Assembly: GCF_000196495.1 (NCBI RefSeq) | Contig: NC_011312.1 | Span: forward strand, 2,852,001 to 2,916,000 | Direction: 5' to 3' | Origin: Aliivibrio salmonicida LFI1238 | Lineage (GTDB): Bacteria; Pseudomonadota; Gammaproteobacteria; Enterobacterales; Vibrionaceae | Length of the DNA: 64,000 nt | Shown: in pieces, positions 44,686 through 54,051 of the stretch | Layout of the letters: each line of letters begins with the position of its first letter | Position numbering within the stretch: the first letter of the stretch is position 1 | Notes under the pieces: generated by a model | Database searches by the model: none | What the model was told of the DNA's origin: nothing | What the model saw: only the letters and a program-made list of their open reading frames with translations | Made by a program: the position numbers and the translations under genes

Positions 44686-47526
44686 CTATTCAAGCCAATC
44701 TTTCCATGCAGTCATTACCGCACTCTTCTCATCAAGAAAACAATCATCCGCCACATCGGCATCAAACCCTAATAAATTGCGATGATGTATCTCATTTCTC
44801 ATGACACAATACGCATCAATCAGCGTTGATGAAAGACTTTCAGATATCACGCCTTGTTCAGCAAGACTTTCAAATATCCTAACATTATCAGACCAACGCG
44901 TTAATTTAGGATTATCGTGACTGTTGTTTAACACAAGATATTGAGCGAGAAATTCAATGTCGGTAATGCCCCCGGCATCTTGTTTCAACATAAACCGACC
45001 TTGTTTTTTACTTCCCAGATGGTCGCGCATTTTTTCACGCATTTCGACTACATCTTGTCGTAATTTTGCACTCTCACGTCTCAAGCATAAAATCTCATGG
45101 CGTGTTGTATTAAATGCATCCTGTAAAATAGGATCACCATAAATCATACGAGAACGAACTAACGCTTGATGCTCCCATGTCCACGCCTCTTTTCTTTGGT
45201 ATTCATCAAAAGCGTCACTGGTACTAACAAGTAACCCTGATGCTCCTGATGGACGTAAGCGTGTATCAACTTCATACAAAATACCTGACGCGGTTCGTAC
45301 CGAGAAAATATGGATAATTCGCTGTGCTAAACGCAAATAGAACTGACGTCCATCAATCTCTTTTTTGCCATTCGTATATGTATTGGCATCACAATCATGC
45401 ATAAACACAATATCAAGATCAGAATTATAGCCAAGCTCCCAACCGCCCACTTTGCCATAACCTATAACTGCAAACCCTTTACTGTCTCGACCTTCAAGAT
45501 GTGTGGGGACTCCAAACTTTTCAGTCACTTGTAACCAAGCTTGGTTTAATGCAGCTTCAACAATCGCTTCAGATAAGTACGTTAAGTGGTCGCTCACTTT
45601 CATTAATGATAAGCCACCAGAAATATCAGACGCAGCGATACGCAATAAGCCAACTTGCTTAAATTGGCGTAATGCTTCCATCTGTTGTTCCATATCATCT
45701 TCAGGAATACGAGCAAGAAACTCATGCAGCTCAATTTTGTATTGGCTTAATTCAATTGGATTATAGAGTTGGTTAATATCCAGTAATTCATCTAACAAGA
45801 TTGGGTAACGAGTAAGTTGCTCGGCAACCATCGGGCTTGCCGCACACAAACGGACAAGATGTTGCAATGCCCCTGAGTTCTCATCAAGTAATTCTAAATA
45901 CGTCGTACGTGTAGCGATTGCTTGAATCAGGTTTGTTAATCTCGGTAACGTATCTTTCGCATCTTCTCGACTAATCACAATACTAAATAGTTTGGGCATT
46001 AGATGCGTGATGGCTTCTCGTCCTCTTGGACCTAAAGTTTTCTTTTTCAGTTCCCCTTTAAATCTAATGATTTGTAAGACAAGAATTTCTGCTTGCTCTG
46101 GGTTTAACTCTTCCAGAATGTGCTCTAAAACATCTTGGTTATGAGCCATATCCCAAAGTTCACTGTACGATTTATCAATATTGCTTTCTGATTCATCGTC
46201 ATCATGACCAATAAGCTCTTCAAAAACGGTATGGACGGTATTCATTCGTTGTTGGATTGTAACGAATAAATCATCCCAATTATTTTCACCCATCGCAAAA
46301 GCTAAACGATGTTGATCTCTTTCATCATCAGGCAGAGTTTGAGTTTGTTTATCATTAATCGCCTGAAGGCAGTTTTCTAAACGACGTAAAAAACAATAAG
46401 AATCGACAAGATCATCAACATCTTGTGGGGGCAATTGTCCTAACACTTTAATTGCCTCTAATGTTTCTAATAAGCCACGCCCTCGCAATGAAGGCTCTCT
46501 GCCTCCTCGAATTAATTGAAACACTTGAGCGATAAATTCAATTTCACGGATCCCGCCAGCCCCTAATTTAATATTATTGCTTAATCCACGACGGCGAACT
46601 TCTGTACTTATCATTGATTTCATACGGCGTAATGCTTGAATTGCACCAAAATCGATATAACGACGAAAAACAAAAGGGCGAAGCATTTGACGCAATTCTT
46701 GATAATGGCTATATGTTTCTTTGCCCATCACTCGGGCTTTTATCATGGCATAGCGTTCCCAATCACGACCTTGTTCTTGGTAATAATCTTCTAATGCCGC
46801 ATAACTCATGACTAACGGGCCGCTGTCCCCAAATGGGCGCAAACGTAAATCCACTCGATAACAAAACCCATCGAAGGTGGTTTGATCAAGAGCTTTAATC
46901 AGTTTTTGCCCTAAACGTGTAAAAAATTGTGCATTAGCGATGCTTCGACGTGCTCCTTCTGTCTCTCCATTTTCTGGGTAGGTAAAAATCAAATCGATAT
47001 CCGAAGAAAAGTTAAGTTCTCCACCACCAAGTTTACCCATTCCAATAATAAGCATGGGTTGTTCTTCCCCTTGCTCATTTTTAGGGGTGCCCCAATCGAT
47101 ACACGCTTGCTTGTATATCCATTGGTAAGACTCAACAATTAACGCCTCTGCAAGTAAAGAAAGGTGTGACAGGCTTTCTTCTAATGACCACGAACGGTTA
47201 AAGTCGCGCCACGCAATGTAACTCATTTCTCTGCGACGAAAATAACGCAGTTCTCTCATTAATGCATTTTCATCAAGACACAACTGAAGCTGGATCTCTA
47301 ATCGAGAACGATATGATTCTGCTCGAGGCGTATTCTCAAAAAATGAGGGAAAGTGTTCGCATAGAAACTCATCTTGTTGAAATGCGTCATACAAAAAATC
47401 ACTGCAACCGAAAGAAACCAGTAACTGTTGTTGAAATTCTTCAGGCCACATTTTTACATGAGAAAGATAGGTTAGTTCGTCTACACGTTGCTGAGCAAGA
47501 GACACTAATGATGAAGGCAAAGACAT
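44686..47526 (-). CDS. glnE: GlnE, glutamine synthetase adenylyltransferase/deadenylase
   Basis: GlnE switches glutamine synthetase off and on by adding or removing AMP, under control of PII. From the ATG at 47526 (AAGGA 5 bases upstream) it has 946 residues, the same as E. coli; an ATG at 47550 has no such site. Two nucleotidyltransferase domains are clear: the N-terminal one with GMGKLGGGELNFSSDIDL and the C-terminal one with GYGKVGGWELGYNSDLDIVF, joined by a regulatory linker. hldE follows after 169 bases. Confidence 0.98.
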   Translation of the reverse strand: MSLPSSLVSLAQQRVDELTYLSHVKMWPEEFQQQLLVSFGCSDFLYDAFQQDEFLCEHFPSFFENTPRAESYRSRLEIQLQLCLDENALMRELRYFRRREMSYIAWRDFNRSWSLEESLSHLSLLAEALIVESYQWIYKQACIDWGTPKNEQGEEQPMLIIGMGKLGGGELNFSSDIDLIFTYPENGETEGARRSIANAQFFTRLGQKLIKALDQTTFDGFCYRVDLRLRPFGDSGPLVMSYAALEDYYQEQGRDWERYAMIKARVMGKETYSHYQELRQMLRPFVFRRYIDFGAIQALRRMKSMISTEVRRRGLSNNIKLGAGGIREIEFIAQVFQLIRGGREPSLRGRGLLETLEAIKVLGQLPPQDVDDLVDSYCFLRRLENCLQAINDKQTQTLPDDERDQHRLAFAMGENNWDDLFVTIQQRMNTVHTVFEELIGHDDDESESNIDKSYSELWDMAHNQDVLEHILEELNPEQAEILVLQIIRFKGELKKKTLGPRGREAITHLMPKLFSIVISREDAKDTLPRLTNLIQAIATRTTYLELLDENSGALQHLVRLCAASPMVAEQLTRYPILLDELLDINQLYNPIELSQYKIELHEFLARIPEDDMEQQMEALRQFKQVGLLRIAASDISGGLSLMKVSDHLTYLSEAIVEAALNQAWLQVTEKFGVPTHLEGRDSKGFAVIGYGKVGGWELGYNSDLDIVFMHDCDANTYTNGKKEIDGRQFYLRLAQRIIHIFSVRTASGILYEVDTRLRPSGASGLLVSTSDAFDEYQRKEAWTWEHQALVRSRMIYGDPILQDAFNTTRHEILCLRRESAKLRQDVVEMREKMRDHLGSKKQGRFMLKQDAGGITDIEFLAQYLVLNNSHDNPKLTRWSDNVRIFESLAEQGVISESLSSTLIDAYCVMRNEIHHRNLLGFDADVADDCFLDEKSAVMTAWKDWLE

Positions 47527-47595
47527 GATATTCCTTATCGAAAATTCCATACAAAGGTAATGCTAACACTGTGCCAAACTTTGTATTTTGTCGCA

Positions 47596-47627
47596 AACAA
47601 AAACGCCCACAACTGAGTGCGGGCGTT
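47596..47627 (-). terminator. Terminator of the chemoreceptor gene
   Basis: On the minus strand AACGCCC pairs with GGGCGTT around a 12-base loop, followed by TTTTTGTTTG, 24 bases after the stop of the methyl-accepting protein gene. It insulates glnE from that gene. Confidence 0.85.
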
Positions 47628-47651
47628 CATAAAAAAAGAGACCGTCGTAAA

Positions 47652-49253
47652 CTAGATCTTAAACATCTTCATTTTACTTTCGAGATCTTCAGCATTCTTC
47701 TTCATTTCTTCTGAGGTTTCGGTTAGCTCTGTCATTACAACCACTGACGCTTCAACCAGTTCACGAACATTCGTTAGGTTCTGATCCATTTCTTCAGCCA
47801 CACTGCTTTGTTGCTCCGCAGCACTCGCGATTTGGAAGTTCATTTCATTAATGTTATTCACTTGATTCACAATGCTGTCTAGTTCTGTCCCAGCATTCGT
47901 CACCAATTCCACGCCTTCAGCCGCTTCAACCACACTTTTTTCCATTAGGTCAACGGCTTGATTCGCGCTGTTTTGAAGCTGAGTGATCATTTCTTGGATC
48001 TCAACCGTTGCACCTTGTGTGCTCTGTGCTAGGTTTCTCACTTCATCAGCAACGACCGCAAAACCTCGACCAGCATCACCTGCGCGTGCCGCTTCAATTG
48101 CCGCGTTTAATGCTAATAAATTCGTTTGTTCTGAGATGCCACGAATCGTCTCAACCACTGAACTAATGGATATTACTCGTTCTTCTACTTGATTAACCAC
48201 TTCAGCAGAAGCCGCTATATCACCAGACAGTGCTTGAATTTTAATGATGGTCCCTTGAACAAATTCTTGACCTATTTTTGCTTGGATTTTAGCTTGCTCT
48301 GTCCCTATAGAGGCACTGCGCGCATTTTCTGCTACGTTTTGAACCGTAGAATTCATTTCACTCATTGCTGTCGCTAGCTGATCAATTTCTGCAAACTCTT
48401 CTTGGGCCGCTTCTTTTGTTCCTTCCATGCTTATCGTCATGATTTCAGTCAAACTGGCCAACTCTTGAGATGCCGATAATTGATTCTCCACAACCGATTT
48501 AAGCTGTAAACGCGTTTTATCTAATTCTCTTGCTAGATCACCAAATTCATCTTTGCAATTCATCTCAACAGGTAGCGATAAATTTTGCGCCGCAATCTCT
48601 TTCATTGAACTGTTCAAGTAACGCATTTGGCGCAGCATAATGCTTGAAGCACCCAACAGAATAACCATAAAAGCAACAATCATGGCAATGGTCTGCCAAA
48701 TCACTTGCATCAAATATTCTTGATAATAAGCCTCTGCACCTTTTGTTGTTAATGAAGAAGCAACAACCCAATTATGATTTGCCACTTTTACGGCAAACTC
48801 ATAGCGAGTATTATCATTAAGGGAATACGCTTGCTGAGACGATACATTACGCAAGAGTTGGTTAACGGAGTTTCCACCATCAATAGATCCTGTTAATGAA
48901 GACAACGATTGAATCGATTTATGGCCAAAGACTTCCCCACTATTACGATCAATCGCGTAAATGTAGTTTCCGGTGGTCCATGCCTTTGCTTGAGCGGTGA
49001 TGGCCTCTGCCACCAATTGCTGATTGCCCGATTGGCTGTTTAAAATACCGTTAATTAATTCTGCATTCGCTGTCGCAGCGCTTTGTGCGCTTTCTTTTTG
49101 AACATCAATAACGGCATGATAGAACGTATTTGCATCCCATAATTGTTTTGATACTAACAAAACGGTACTAAATACCATTAACATGACCAATTTAGGGACT
49201 AACTTAATATCAGTTACCAGCCTTTCCCATGGCTTAAATGTTATTACGGGCAT
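47652..49253 (-). CDS. Methyl-accepting chemotaxis protein, single-Cache type
   Basis: A transmembrane chemoreceptor that would signal through CheW/CheA. The 533 residues show TM1 (about 19-36), a periplasmic sensing domain of about 145 residues with the Cache-like pattern YIYAIDRNSGEVFGH and YEFAVKVANHNWVVASS, TM2 (about 184-206), a HAMP region (about 207-260), and the signalling domain with the conserved tip GISEQTNLLALNAAIEAARA (373-391) and GRGFAVVADEVRNLAQ. No C-terminal CheR-docking pentapeptide is present (it ends KMKMFKI). The ligand cannot be told from the sequence. It diverges from a K+ channel gene over 109 bases and has its own terminator. Confidence 0.93.
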   Translation of the reverse strand: MPVITFKPWERLVTDIKLVPKLVMLMVFSTVLLVSKQLWDANTFYHAVIDVQKESAQSAATANAELINGILNSQSGNQQLVAEAITAQAKAWTTGNYIYAIDRNSGEVFGHKSIQSLSSLTGSIDGGNSVNQLLRNVSSQQAYSLNDNTRYEFAVKVANHNWVVASSLTTKGAEAYYQEYLMQVIWQTIAMIVAFMVILLGASSIMLRQMRYLNSSMKEIAAQNLSLPVEMNCKDEFGDLARELDKTRLQLKSVVENQLSASQELASLTEIMTISMEGTKEAAQEEFAEIDQLATAMSEMNSTVQNVAENARSASIGTEQAKIQAKIGQEFVQGTIIKIQALSGDIAASAEVVNQVEERVISISSVVETIRGISEQTNLLALNAAIEAARAGDAGRGFAVVADEVRNLAQSTQGATVEIQEMITQLQNSANQAVDLMEKSVVEAAEGVELVTNAGTELDSIVNQVNNINEMNFQIASAAEQQSSVAEEMDQNLTNVRELVEASVVVMTELTETSEEMKKNAEDLESKMKMFKI

Positions 49254-49362
49254 AGCATTTCCTCATTCCTTTAAGTCTCTGATTATTTAGTGCATCATGG
49301 AGCAAGCTGTGCAAGCCTATGTGCACATTTTTTATATCTACTGAGATACATATAAATTTAAC

Positions 49363-50124
49363 ATGAATCATACCAAAATTGACCTTAAACCCATGAGCTT
49401 AATGTCACTGATACTGTCGTTTTTATCATTAATTGTGATCTCAAGCTTGCTGTTTCTACCACTAAATAGTGCCAGTAAAGCAATGTTGATTGGTATCGAC
49501 ACCACCATCTGTGCCTTGTTTCTTCTGCAATTAAGTATTGATTTACTTAGAAGTCAAGATCGTCGTCAATATATGAAAGATCATTGGATCGATTTTATTG
49601 CCAGTATTCCGATCATTGAACCCATTCGATATGCCCGAATTTTTCATATTTTAAGAATATGCCGACTTTTCCGATCCAGTCAATCCGTCTTAAAACAGAT
49701 TAAGAAAAACCGAAAAGAAGCCACTATTGCTTCTATTCTTGTGTTGATGGTGACATTAATTTCGCTTGGCTCTGTCTTTATGCTTGTATTTGAAGGGCAA
49801 AACCCGAATGCAAACATACAAACCGCAGGAGATGCGATATGGTGGGCTTTTGTGACAATATCAACCGTCGGTTATGGTGATCATTATCCTATTACTGTTG
49901 CGGGAAAAATACTGGCCGTTTTTATCATCATTTCAGGCGTTGGGATCTTTGGTATGATTTCAGGTTTAATTACCTCCATAATTACAGAGCCTGAAAAAGT
50001 CAGAGAAAAGCATATGCACGAGCAAGAGCAAATAGTACGAAGCCAAAAGCTTGATTTGCTCCTCCAGCAACAAACCGAAATTTTAGAACGACTTAATCAA
50101 ATCGAAAATAACAAAGAGAAGTAA
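49363..50124 (+). CDS. Voltage-gated-type potassium channel (six-helix)
   Basis: The 253-residue protein looks like a bacterial six-transmembrane K+ channel. Helices are visible at about 15-33, 40-61 and 75-83, then an S4-like helix with regularly placed arginines (Arg89, 92, 98, 101, 104), an S5 at 122-143, the pore loop with the K+ selectivity filter TVGYGD (168-173) and S6 at 181-205. A short cytoplasmic coiled-coil tail rich in Gln and Glu (about 212-253) could tetramerise. There is no RCK/TrkA-N domain. Five arginines in S4 suggest voltage sensing, but function is not shown. It ends at a hairpin shared with ygiF. Confidence 0.9.
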   Translation: MNHTKIDLKPMSLMSLILSFLSLIVISSLLFLPLNSASKAMLIGIDTTICALFLLQLSIDLLRSQDRRQYMKDHWIDFIASIPIIEPIRYARIFHILRICRLFRSSQSVLKQIKKNRKEATIASILVLMVTLISLGSVFMLVFEGQNPNANIQTAGDAIWWAFVTISTVGYGDHYPITVAGKILAVFIIISGVGIFGMISGLITSIITEPEKVREKHMHEQEQIVRSQKLDLLLQQQTEILERLNQIENNKEK

Positions 50125-50138
50125 GCACACTTCTCTTT
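50113..50138. terminator. Hairpin at the end of the K+ channel gene
   Basis: AAAGAGAAG pairs with CTTCTCTTT across 8 bases and includes the channel's TAA stop in the loop. It could end transcription from both sides of the converging K+ channel and ygiF genes; the T-run is short. Confidence 0.6.
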
Positions 50139-50178
50139 ATATTTCATGACAGCTTAAGACAATAAATAGATCGTATTT

Positions 50179-51696
50179 TTATTGCCAATAAGGAGGGTAC
50201 GCTAACCCAGCCCGTCGTGTTTGTTCCATTGCATGGAGCATGGATCGCTCTTGACGAATAATCCAACGTTCTAACTGATCACGCTCTTCTTCACCGGTAA
50301 GTAAGTCAACACGTGCTCTTAATGGCTCCAAACTCATCAAATCATCAATGCCTTGCAATAAATCAAGCCAAGGTAATCGAAAACCAGTACGACGCTCATC
50401 ATCATAGATAAGAGCAAAACACGTTCCCGTCATCAAATTTCGGCGTAAGCGCATTTTCTGTTTAAAATAATCTTGTGGTAATAATTGATTGGAACTTGAA
50501 AAAGCAGACTCTAGCGCCTCCCAAGTGCGATCAAGAAGCGTTCCTGAATGAGCATCTATTGGTTCTTGCAATGATTGACGTTTTTTATCATCTAAAAAAG
50601 GTTGCCAATCTCGCGTTAAAATCCAACGGCTTAAATCAAGCAATAAACCACAATAACGAGATGATCTTAATAGAGAGAGCATTTCGTCATCACTTGGCAG
50701 TGTTTTTGCGCCTTCTTCTAAACTAGAAACTAAAAACTTACGCGCATTCAGTTTTCTTAGTACGTTGCCTTTTTCTTCTGTCAGGTATTCAATATGCTCA
50801 GAAACATCAAGCCAATGCAGTTTTTCTTCTAACCACTTTAATTCTTGTCGTAATAACTCACTCGCACGCTTTGGCACCATTTCACCGAAGACAAGGAAGA
50901 TCTGACGTAAAAACGCGATTGCGATTCGAATTTCCTGCAACGCTAATTTATCGTGTGTATCAACGTAAATTTGTTCGTGATAATGCCAATGAGACAAAGC
51001 ATGCTCTAGCGAGTTTACAAAACACGTTTCAACACTGTCGTTGGAACTCGTTTTGACTAATGATAATGGTTTTACATTATCTTTAGGGCTATTCATGGCT
51101 AAACGATACCCTTTAGCAGCCTTGCTTTGATTGCCTAAGCGCATCCCACCAGAACGGCAAAGATCCCGAGCTAATGTAAACAAGGCATCCGTTTGGCCTG
51201 ACTTCAACTCAAGTTCAACTTCACATATCGGTGTTGTTTTATCACCAGCGAGAACCTCACCTTGATCAAAAGCTAATTCAATTTCACTGCCATCAGACAT
51301 TAAAATCAACCACTGCTTACGAGTAAAATTAGTTGAAAACAAAGGAGCAAGCTGCAATTGAAGTGCATCTAATGTAATGTCGTTTGGCCATGCATCTGCG
51401 GGATGCAATAACACATTAGGTACATCCGAATCATGCTCTGCATTATATTCAGGACGTTGATGTAATCCTGCTACAACACGACCCGCGGTCTTTAGTGTTT
51501 GAATACGTTCATCATTAAAGCGACGGATACGTAACCCCGTATCGTGCTTACGTAAATGCTGTTCTGGCGTGTCAAAATAGGTGTTCCCTAAATCAAGACT
51601 GCTGTGTTCTATGACTTTGGCATCCGAAATTTTGTCTATAATAGTGTCTGCAAATTCAGGAAAAACAAAAAACTTTAGTTCTATTTCAGTTTCCAT
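50179..51696 (-). CDS. ygiF: YgiF-type inorganic triphosphatase (CYTH-CHAD)
   Basis: The E. coli homologue hydrolyses inorganic triphosphate. The 505 residues have an N-terminal CYTH domain (about 1-200) with the family's EIELKF signature, YFDTPEQHLRKHDTGLRIR and CEVELELKSG, whose Glu and Arg residues line the tunnel that binds triphosphate and metal, and a C-terminal CHAD helical domain (about 220-500) with basic residues thought to bind polyphosphate. It is longer than E. coli YgiF (433), mainly in the CHAD region. It diverges from the DUF47-pit genes for phosphate import, a phosphate-themed neighbourhood. Confidence 0.95.
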   Translation of the reverse strand: METEIELKFFVFPEFADTIIDKISDAKVIEHSSLDLGNTYFDTPEQHLRKHDTGLRIRRFNDERIQTLKTAGRVVAGLHQRPEYNAEHDSDVPNVLLHPADAWPNDITLDALQLQLAPLFSTNFTRKQWLILMSDGSEIELAFDQGEVLAGDKTTPICEVELELKSGQTDALFTLARDLCRSGGMRLGNQSKAAKGYRLAMNSPKDNVKPLSLVKTSSNDSVETCFVNSLEHALSHWHYHEQIYVDTHDKLALQEIRIAIAFLRQIFLVFGEMVPKRASELLRQELKWLEEKLHWLDVSEHIEYLTEEKGNVLRKLNARKFLVSSLEEGAKTLPSDDEMLSLLRSSRYCGLLLDLSRWILTRDWQPFLDDKKRQSLQEPIDAHSGTLLDRTWEALESAFSSSNQLLPQDYFKQKMRLRRNLMTGTCFALIYDDERRTGFRLPWLDLLQGIDDLMSLEPLRARVDLLTGEEERDQLERWIIRQERSMLHAMEQTRRAGLAYPPYWQ

Positions 51697-51839
51697 AATG
51701 ACCTCATAACCGTTGTCTTTCCAAGGATATGGCTTAAACTATCCCGTATCAAGTAAGAAATAATAGCCAAACCATGATCTAAAGTAGTTTTATTGATTGT
51801 GGGATTGGGTTAACATTCGCGCCTTTGTGGCCATCGTCT

Positions 51840-51870
51840 AACAATCCACCATTAGGTGGTTGTTTTATTA
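51840..51870 (+). promoter_or_regulatory. Terminator-like hairpin in the DUF47-pit leader
   Basis: ACAATCCACC pairs with GGTGGTTGT (one G-T pair) around four bases and is followed by TTTTATT. It lies about 15-40 bases before the DUF47 start, where an attenuator or the end of an upstream transcript would be. No gene precedes it on this strand nearer than 1.7 kb. Confidence 0.55.
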
Positions 51871-51882
51871 GGTTAAGAAACC

Positions 51883-52563
51883 ATGCCAGTAAATACTATT
51901 ATGGGGTTATTCGCAAAGTCCCCAATGAAACCTTTGCAGCGTCACGTTGTTTGTGTCAATGAATGCTGCTCACTGCTTATTCCGTTTTTCGAAACGTGTG
52001 CAACTGGTGATTGGGAAAAAGCGAATGAACTTCGTGCGCAAATTTCTCATCTTGAGAAAGAAGCGGATGTTCTGAAACGTGAAATTCGTTTAAAACTTCC
52101 TCGCGGGTTGTTTATGCCTGTTGATCGTACCGATATGCTCGGCCTTCTGACTCAACAAGATAAACTCGCAAACTTGGCTAAAGATATCGCAGGTCGCGTT
52201 GTCGGTCGTCAACTTGAAATTCCAACCTCTATGCAGGATGCATTTCTAGCTTATGTTCAGCGTTGTTTAGATGCGGCTAACCAAGCCCAAGAAGTAATCA
52301 GCGAATTAGACGAACTGTTAGAAACCGGCTTTAAAGGACGTGAAGTCACCTTAGTTGCAGAAATGATCAACAAACTAGATATCATTGAAGATGATACTGA
52401 TGATCTGCAGATTCAATTGCGTCAACAACTCATGGGCATCGAGCACAAATACAACCCAATCGATGTTATGTTCCTTTATAAAATTCTTGAGTGGGTTGGT
52501 GGCATTGCCGACCAAGCACAACGTGTTGGTTCTCGTTTAGAACTGATGTTATCTCGCTCATAA
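51883..52563 (+). CDS. DUF47/PhoU-like regulator of Pit transport
   Basis: The family (DUF47, TIGR00153) has a PhoU-like helical fold and is usually found next to pit genes, where it affects phosphate transporter activity. The 226 residues begin MPVNTIMGLFAKSPMKPLQRHV and include EKEADVLKREIRLKLPRGLFMPVDRTD with acidic metal-binding clusters (E-E/K-E-D), LVAEMINKLDIIEDDTDDL and a repeat half. It is 27 bases upstream of pit, so the two are likely co-transcribed. Confidence 0.93.
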   Translation: MPVNTIMGLFAKSPMKPLQRHVVCVNECCSLLIPFFETCATGDWEKANELRAQISHLEKEADVLKREIRLKLPRGLFMPVDRTDMLGLLTQQDKLANLAKDIAGRVVGRQLEIPTSMQDAFLAYVQRCLDAANQAQEVISELDELLETGFKGREVTLVAEMINKLDIIEDDTDDLQIQLRQQLMGIEHKYNPIDVMFLYKILEWVGGIADQAQRVGSRLELMLSRS

Positions 52564-52590
52564 GTTTGTGATTCAGTAACAGGTACTACA

Positions 52591-53877
52591 ATGGATATTC
52601 TTGCTAACTACGGCACGACCCTAATTATAGTTGCGGCCTTCTTCGGTCTTCTAATGGCTATTGGTATTGGTGCTAATGATGTAGCCAACGCGATGGGCAC
52701 TTCTGTAGGTTCTAAAGCGTTAACAGTAAAACAAGCAATTATCATTGCTATGATCTTCGAATTTGCAGGGGCGTACCTTGCTGGTGGTGAGGTTACAGAT
52801 ACAATTCGTAAAGGGGTAATTGATACCTCTCTTTTCGCTCATCAACCTGAAGTTTTAGTTTATGGCATGATGTCAGCGCTTCTTGCCGCTGGTACTTGGT
52901 TATTACTTGCTTCTTACATGGGTTGGCCGGTATCAACAACGCACTCAATTATCGGTGCTATCATCGGTTTTGCTTGTGTTGCTGTTGGTACGGAAGCGGT
53001 TAATTGGAGTTCTGTGCAAGGTATTGTGGGAAGTTGGTTAATCACGCCTCTCATATCCGGTATTTTTGCCTATATGATTTTCATTAGTGCTCAGCGATTA
53101 ATCTTCGATACTGATAAACCATTGATGAACGCAAAACGTTTTGTTCCTGTTTACATGTTCATTACGACAATGGTCATTGCACTTGTTACGATCAAGAAAG
53201 GTCTAAAACACGTTGGCTTACACCTATCAAGCGGCGAAGCATGGCTAGCCTCTATTGCAGTCTCTGCATTAGTCATGGTTGGTGGGTATCTTTATATTTC
53301 TCGTAAATTTGCAAATACAGTAAATGATGAGAAAGACAGCCGTGGCTTTACTGGCGTAGAAAGTATCTTTAGTACGTTAATGGTAATTACAGCCTGTGCG
53401 ATGGCATTTGCTCACGGTTCTAACGATGTTGCCAATGCGATCGGTCCATTGTCTGCGGTTGTTTCAACCATTGAAAACATGGGTCAAATTACCTCTCAAA
53501 CCTCTATTGCTTGGTGGATCCTTCCGCTAGGTGGTATTGGTATCGTTGTTGGTCTTGCAACCTTAGGTCATAAAGTAATGGCTACCGTTGGTACTGGTAT
53601 TACAGAACTGACTCCTAGCCGTGGCTTTGCTGCACAGTTAGCAACGGCTTCGACTGTTGTATTAGCATCAGGTACTGGTCTTCCAATCTCAACAACACAA
53701 ACATTGGTTGGTGCGGTTCTTGGGGTAGGCTTTGCTCGTGGTATTGGCGCACTAAACTTAGGTGTAGTACGTAACATTGTTGCCTCTTGGGTTGTTACCC
53801 TACCAGCTGGTGCGTTATTGGCGGTCGTTTTCTACTACGCAATACAAGCCATCTTCGGTATCGGCGCTCCAGTATAA
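52591..53877 (+). CDS. pit: Pit-family inorganic phosphate transporter
   Basis: A low-affinity, ion-coupled phosphate carrier of the inner membrane (PiT family). The 428 residues contain ten or so hydrophobic helices in two inverted halves, each marked by the PiT signature: GANDVANAMGTSVGSKAL (about 27-44) and HGSNDVANAIGPLSAVV (about 272-288). GWPVSTTHSIIGAIIGF and GLPISTTQTLVGAVLGVG form the matching re-entrant motifs. It follows the DUF47 gene and ends at a good terminator. Confidence 0.96.
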   Translation: MDILANYGTTLIIVAAFFGLLMAIGIGANDVANAMGTSVGSKALTVKQAIIIAMIFEFAGAYLAGGEVTDTIRKGVIDTSLFAHQPEVLVYGMMSALLAAGTWLLLASYMGWPVSTTHSIIGAIIGFACVAVGTEAVNWSSVQGIVGSWLITPLISGIFAYMIFISAQRLIFDTDKPLMNAKRFVPVYMFITTMVIALVTIKKGLKHVGLHLSSGEAWLASIAVSALVMVGGYLYISRKFANTVNDEKDSRGFTGVESIFSTLMVITACAMAFAHGSNDVANAIGPLSAVVSTIENMGQITSQTSIAWWILPLGGIGIVVGLATLGHKVMATVGTGITELTPSRGFAAQLATASTVVLASGTGLPISTTQTLVGAVLGVGFARGIGALNLGVVRNIVASWVVTLPAGALLAVVFYYAIQAIFGIGAPV

Positions 53878-53904
53878 GCTTAATCAATTTTGAAACAATT
53901 GCAC

Positions 53905-53934
53905 AAAGAGGAGAGTAAAATCTCCTCTTTTCTT
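53905..53934 (+). terminator. Terminator of DUF47-pit
   Basis: AAAGAGGAGA pairs perfectly with TCTCCTCTTT around six bases and is followed by TCTTG; it begins 28 bases after the pit stop. Confidence 0.85.
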
Positions 53935-54051
53935 GCATCTGGGCTTAAATATTTTTAGTATCTATACCTTCGTTTGAATTTACAGTGATAAGAGTGTCAT
54001 TTTTTCTTTAACTTAAACGATTCAATACCAATTTTTCAAAGGAATATTATT

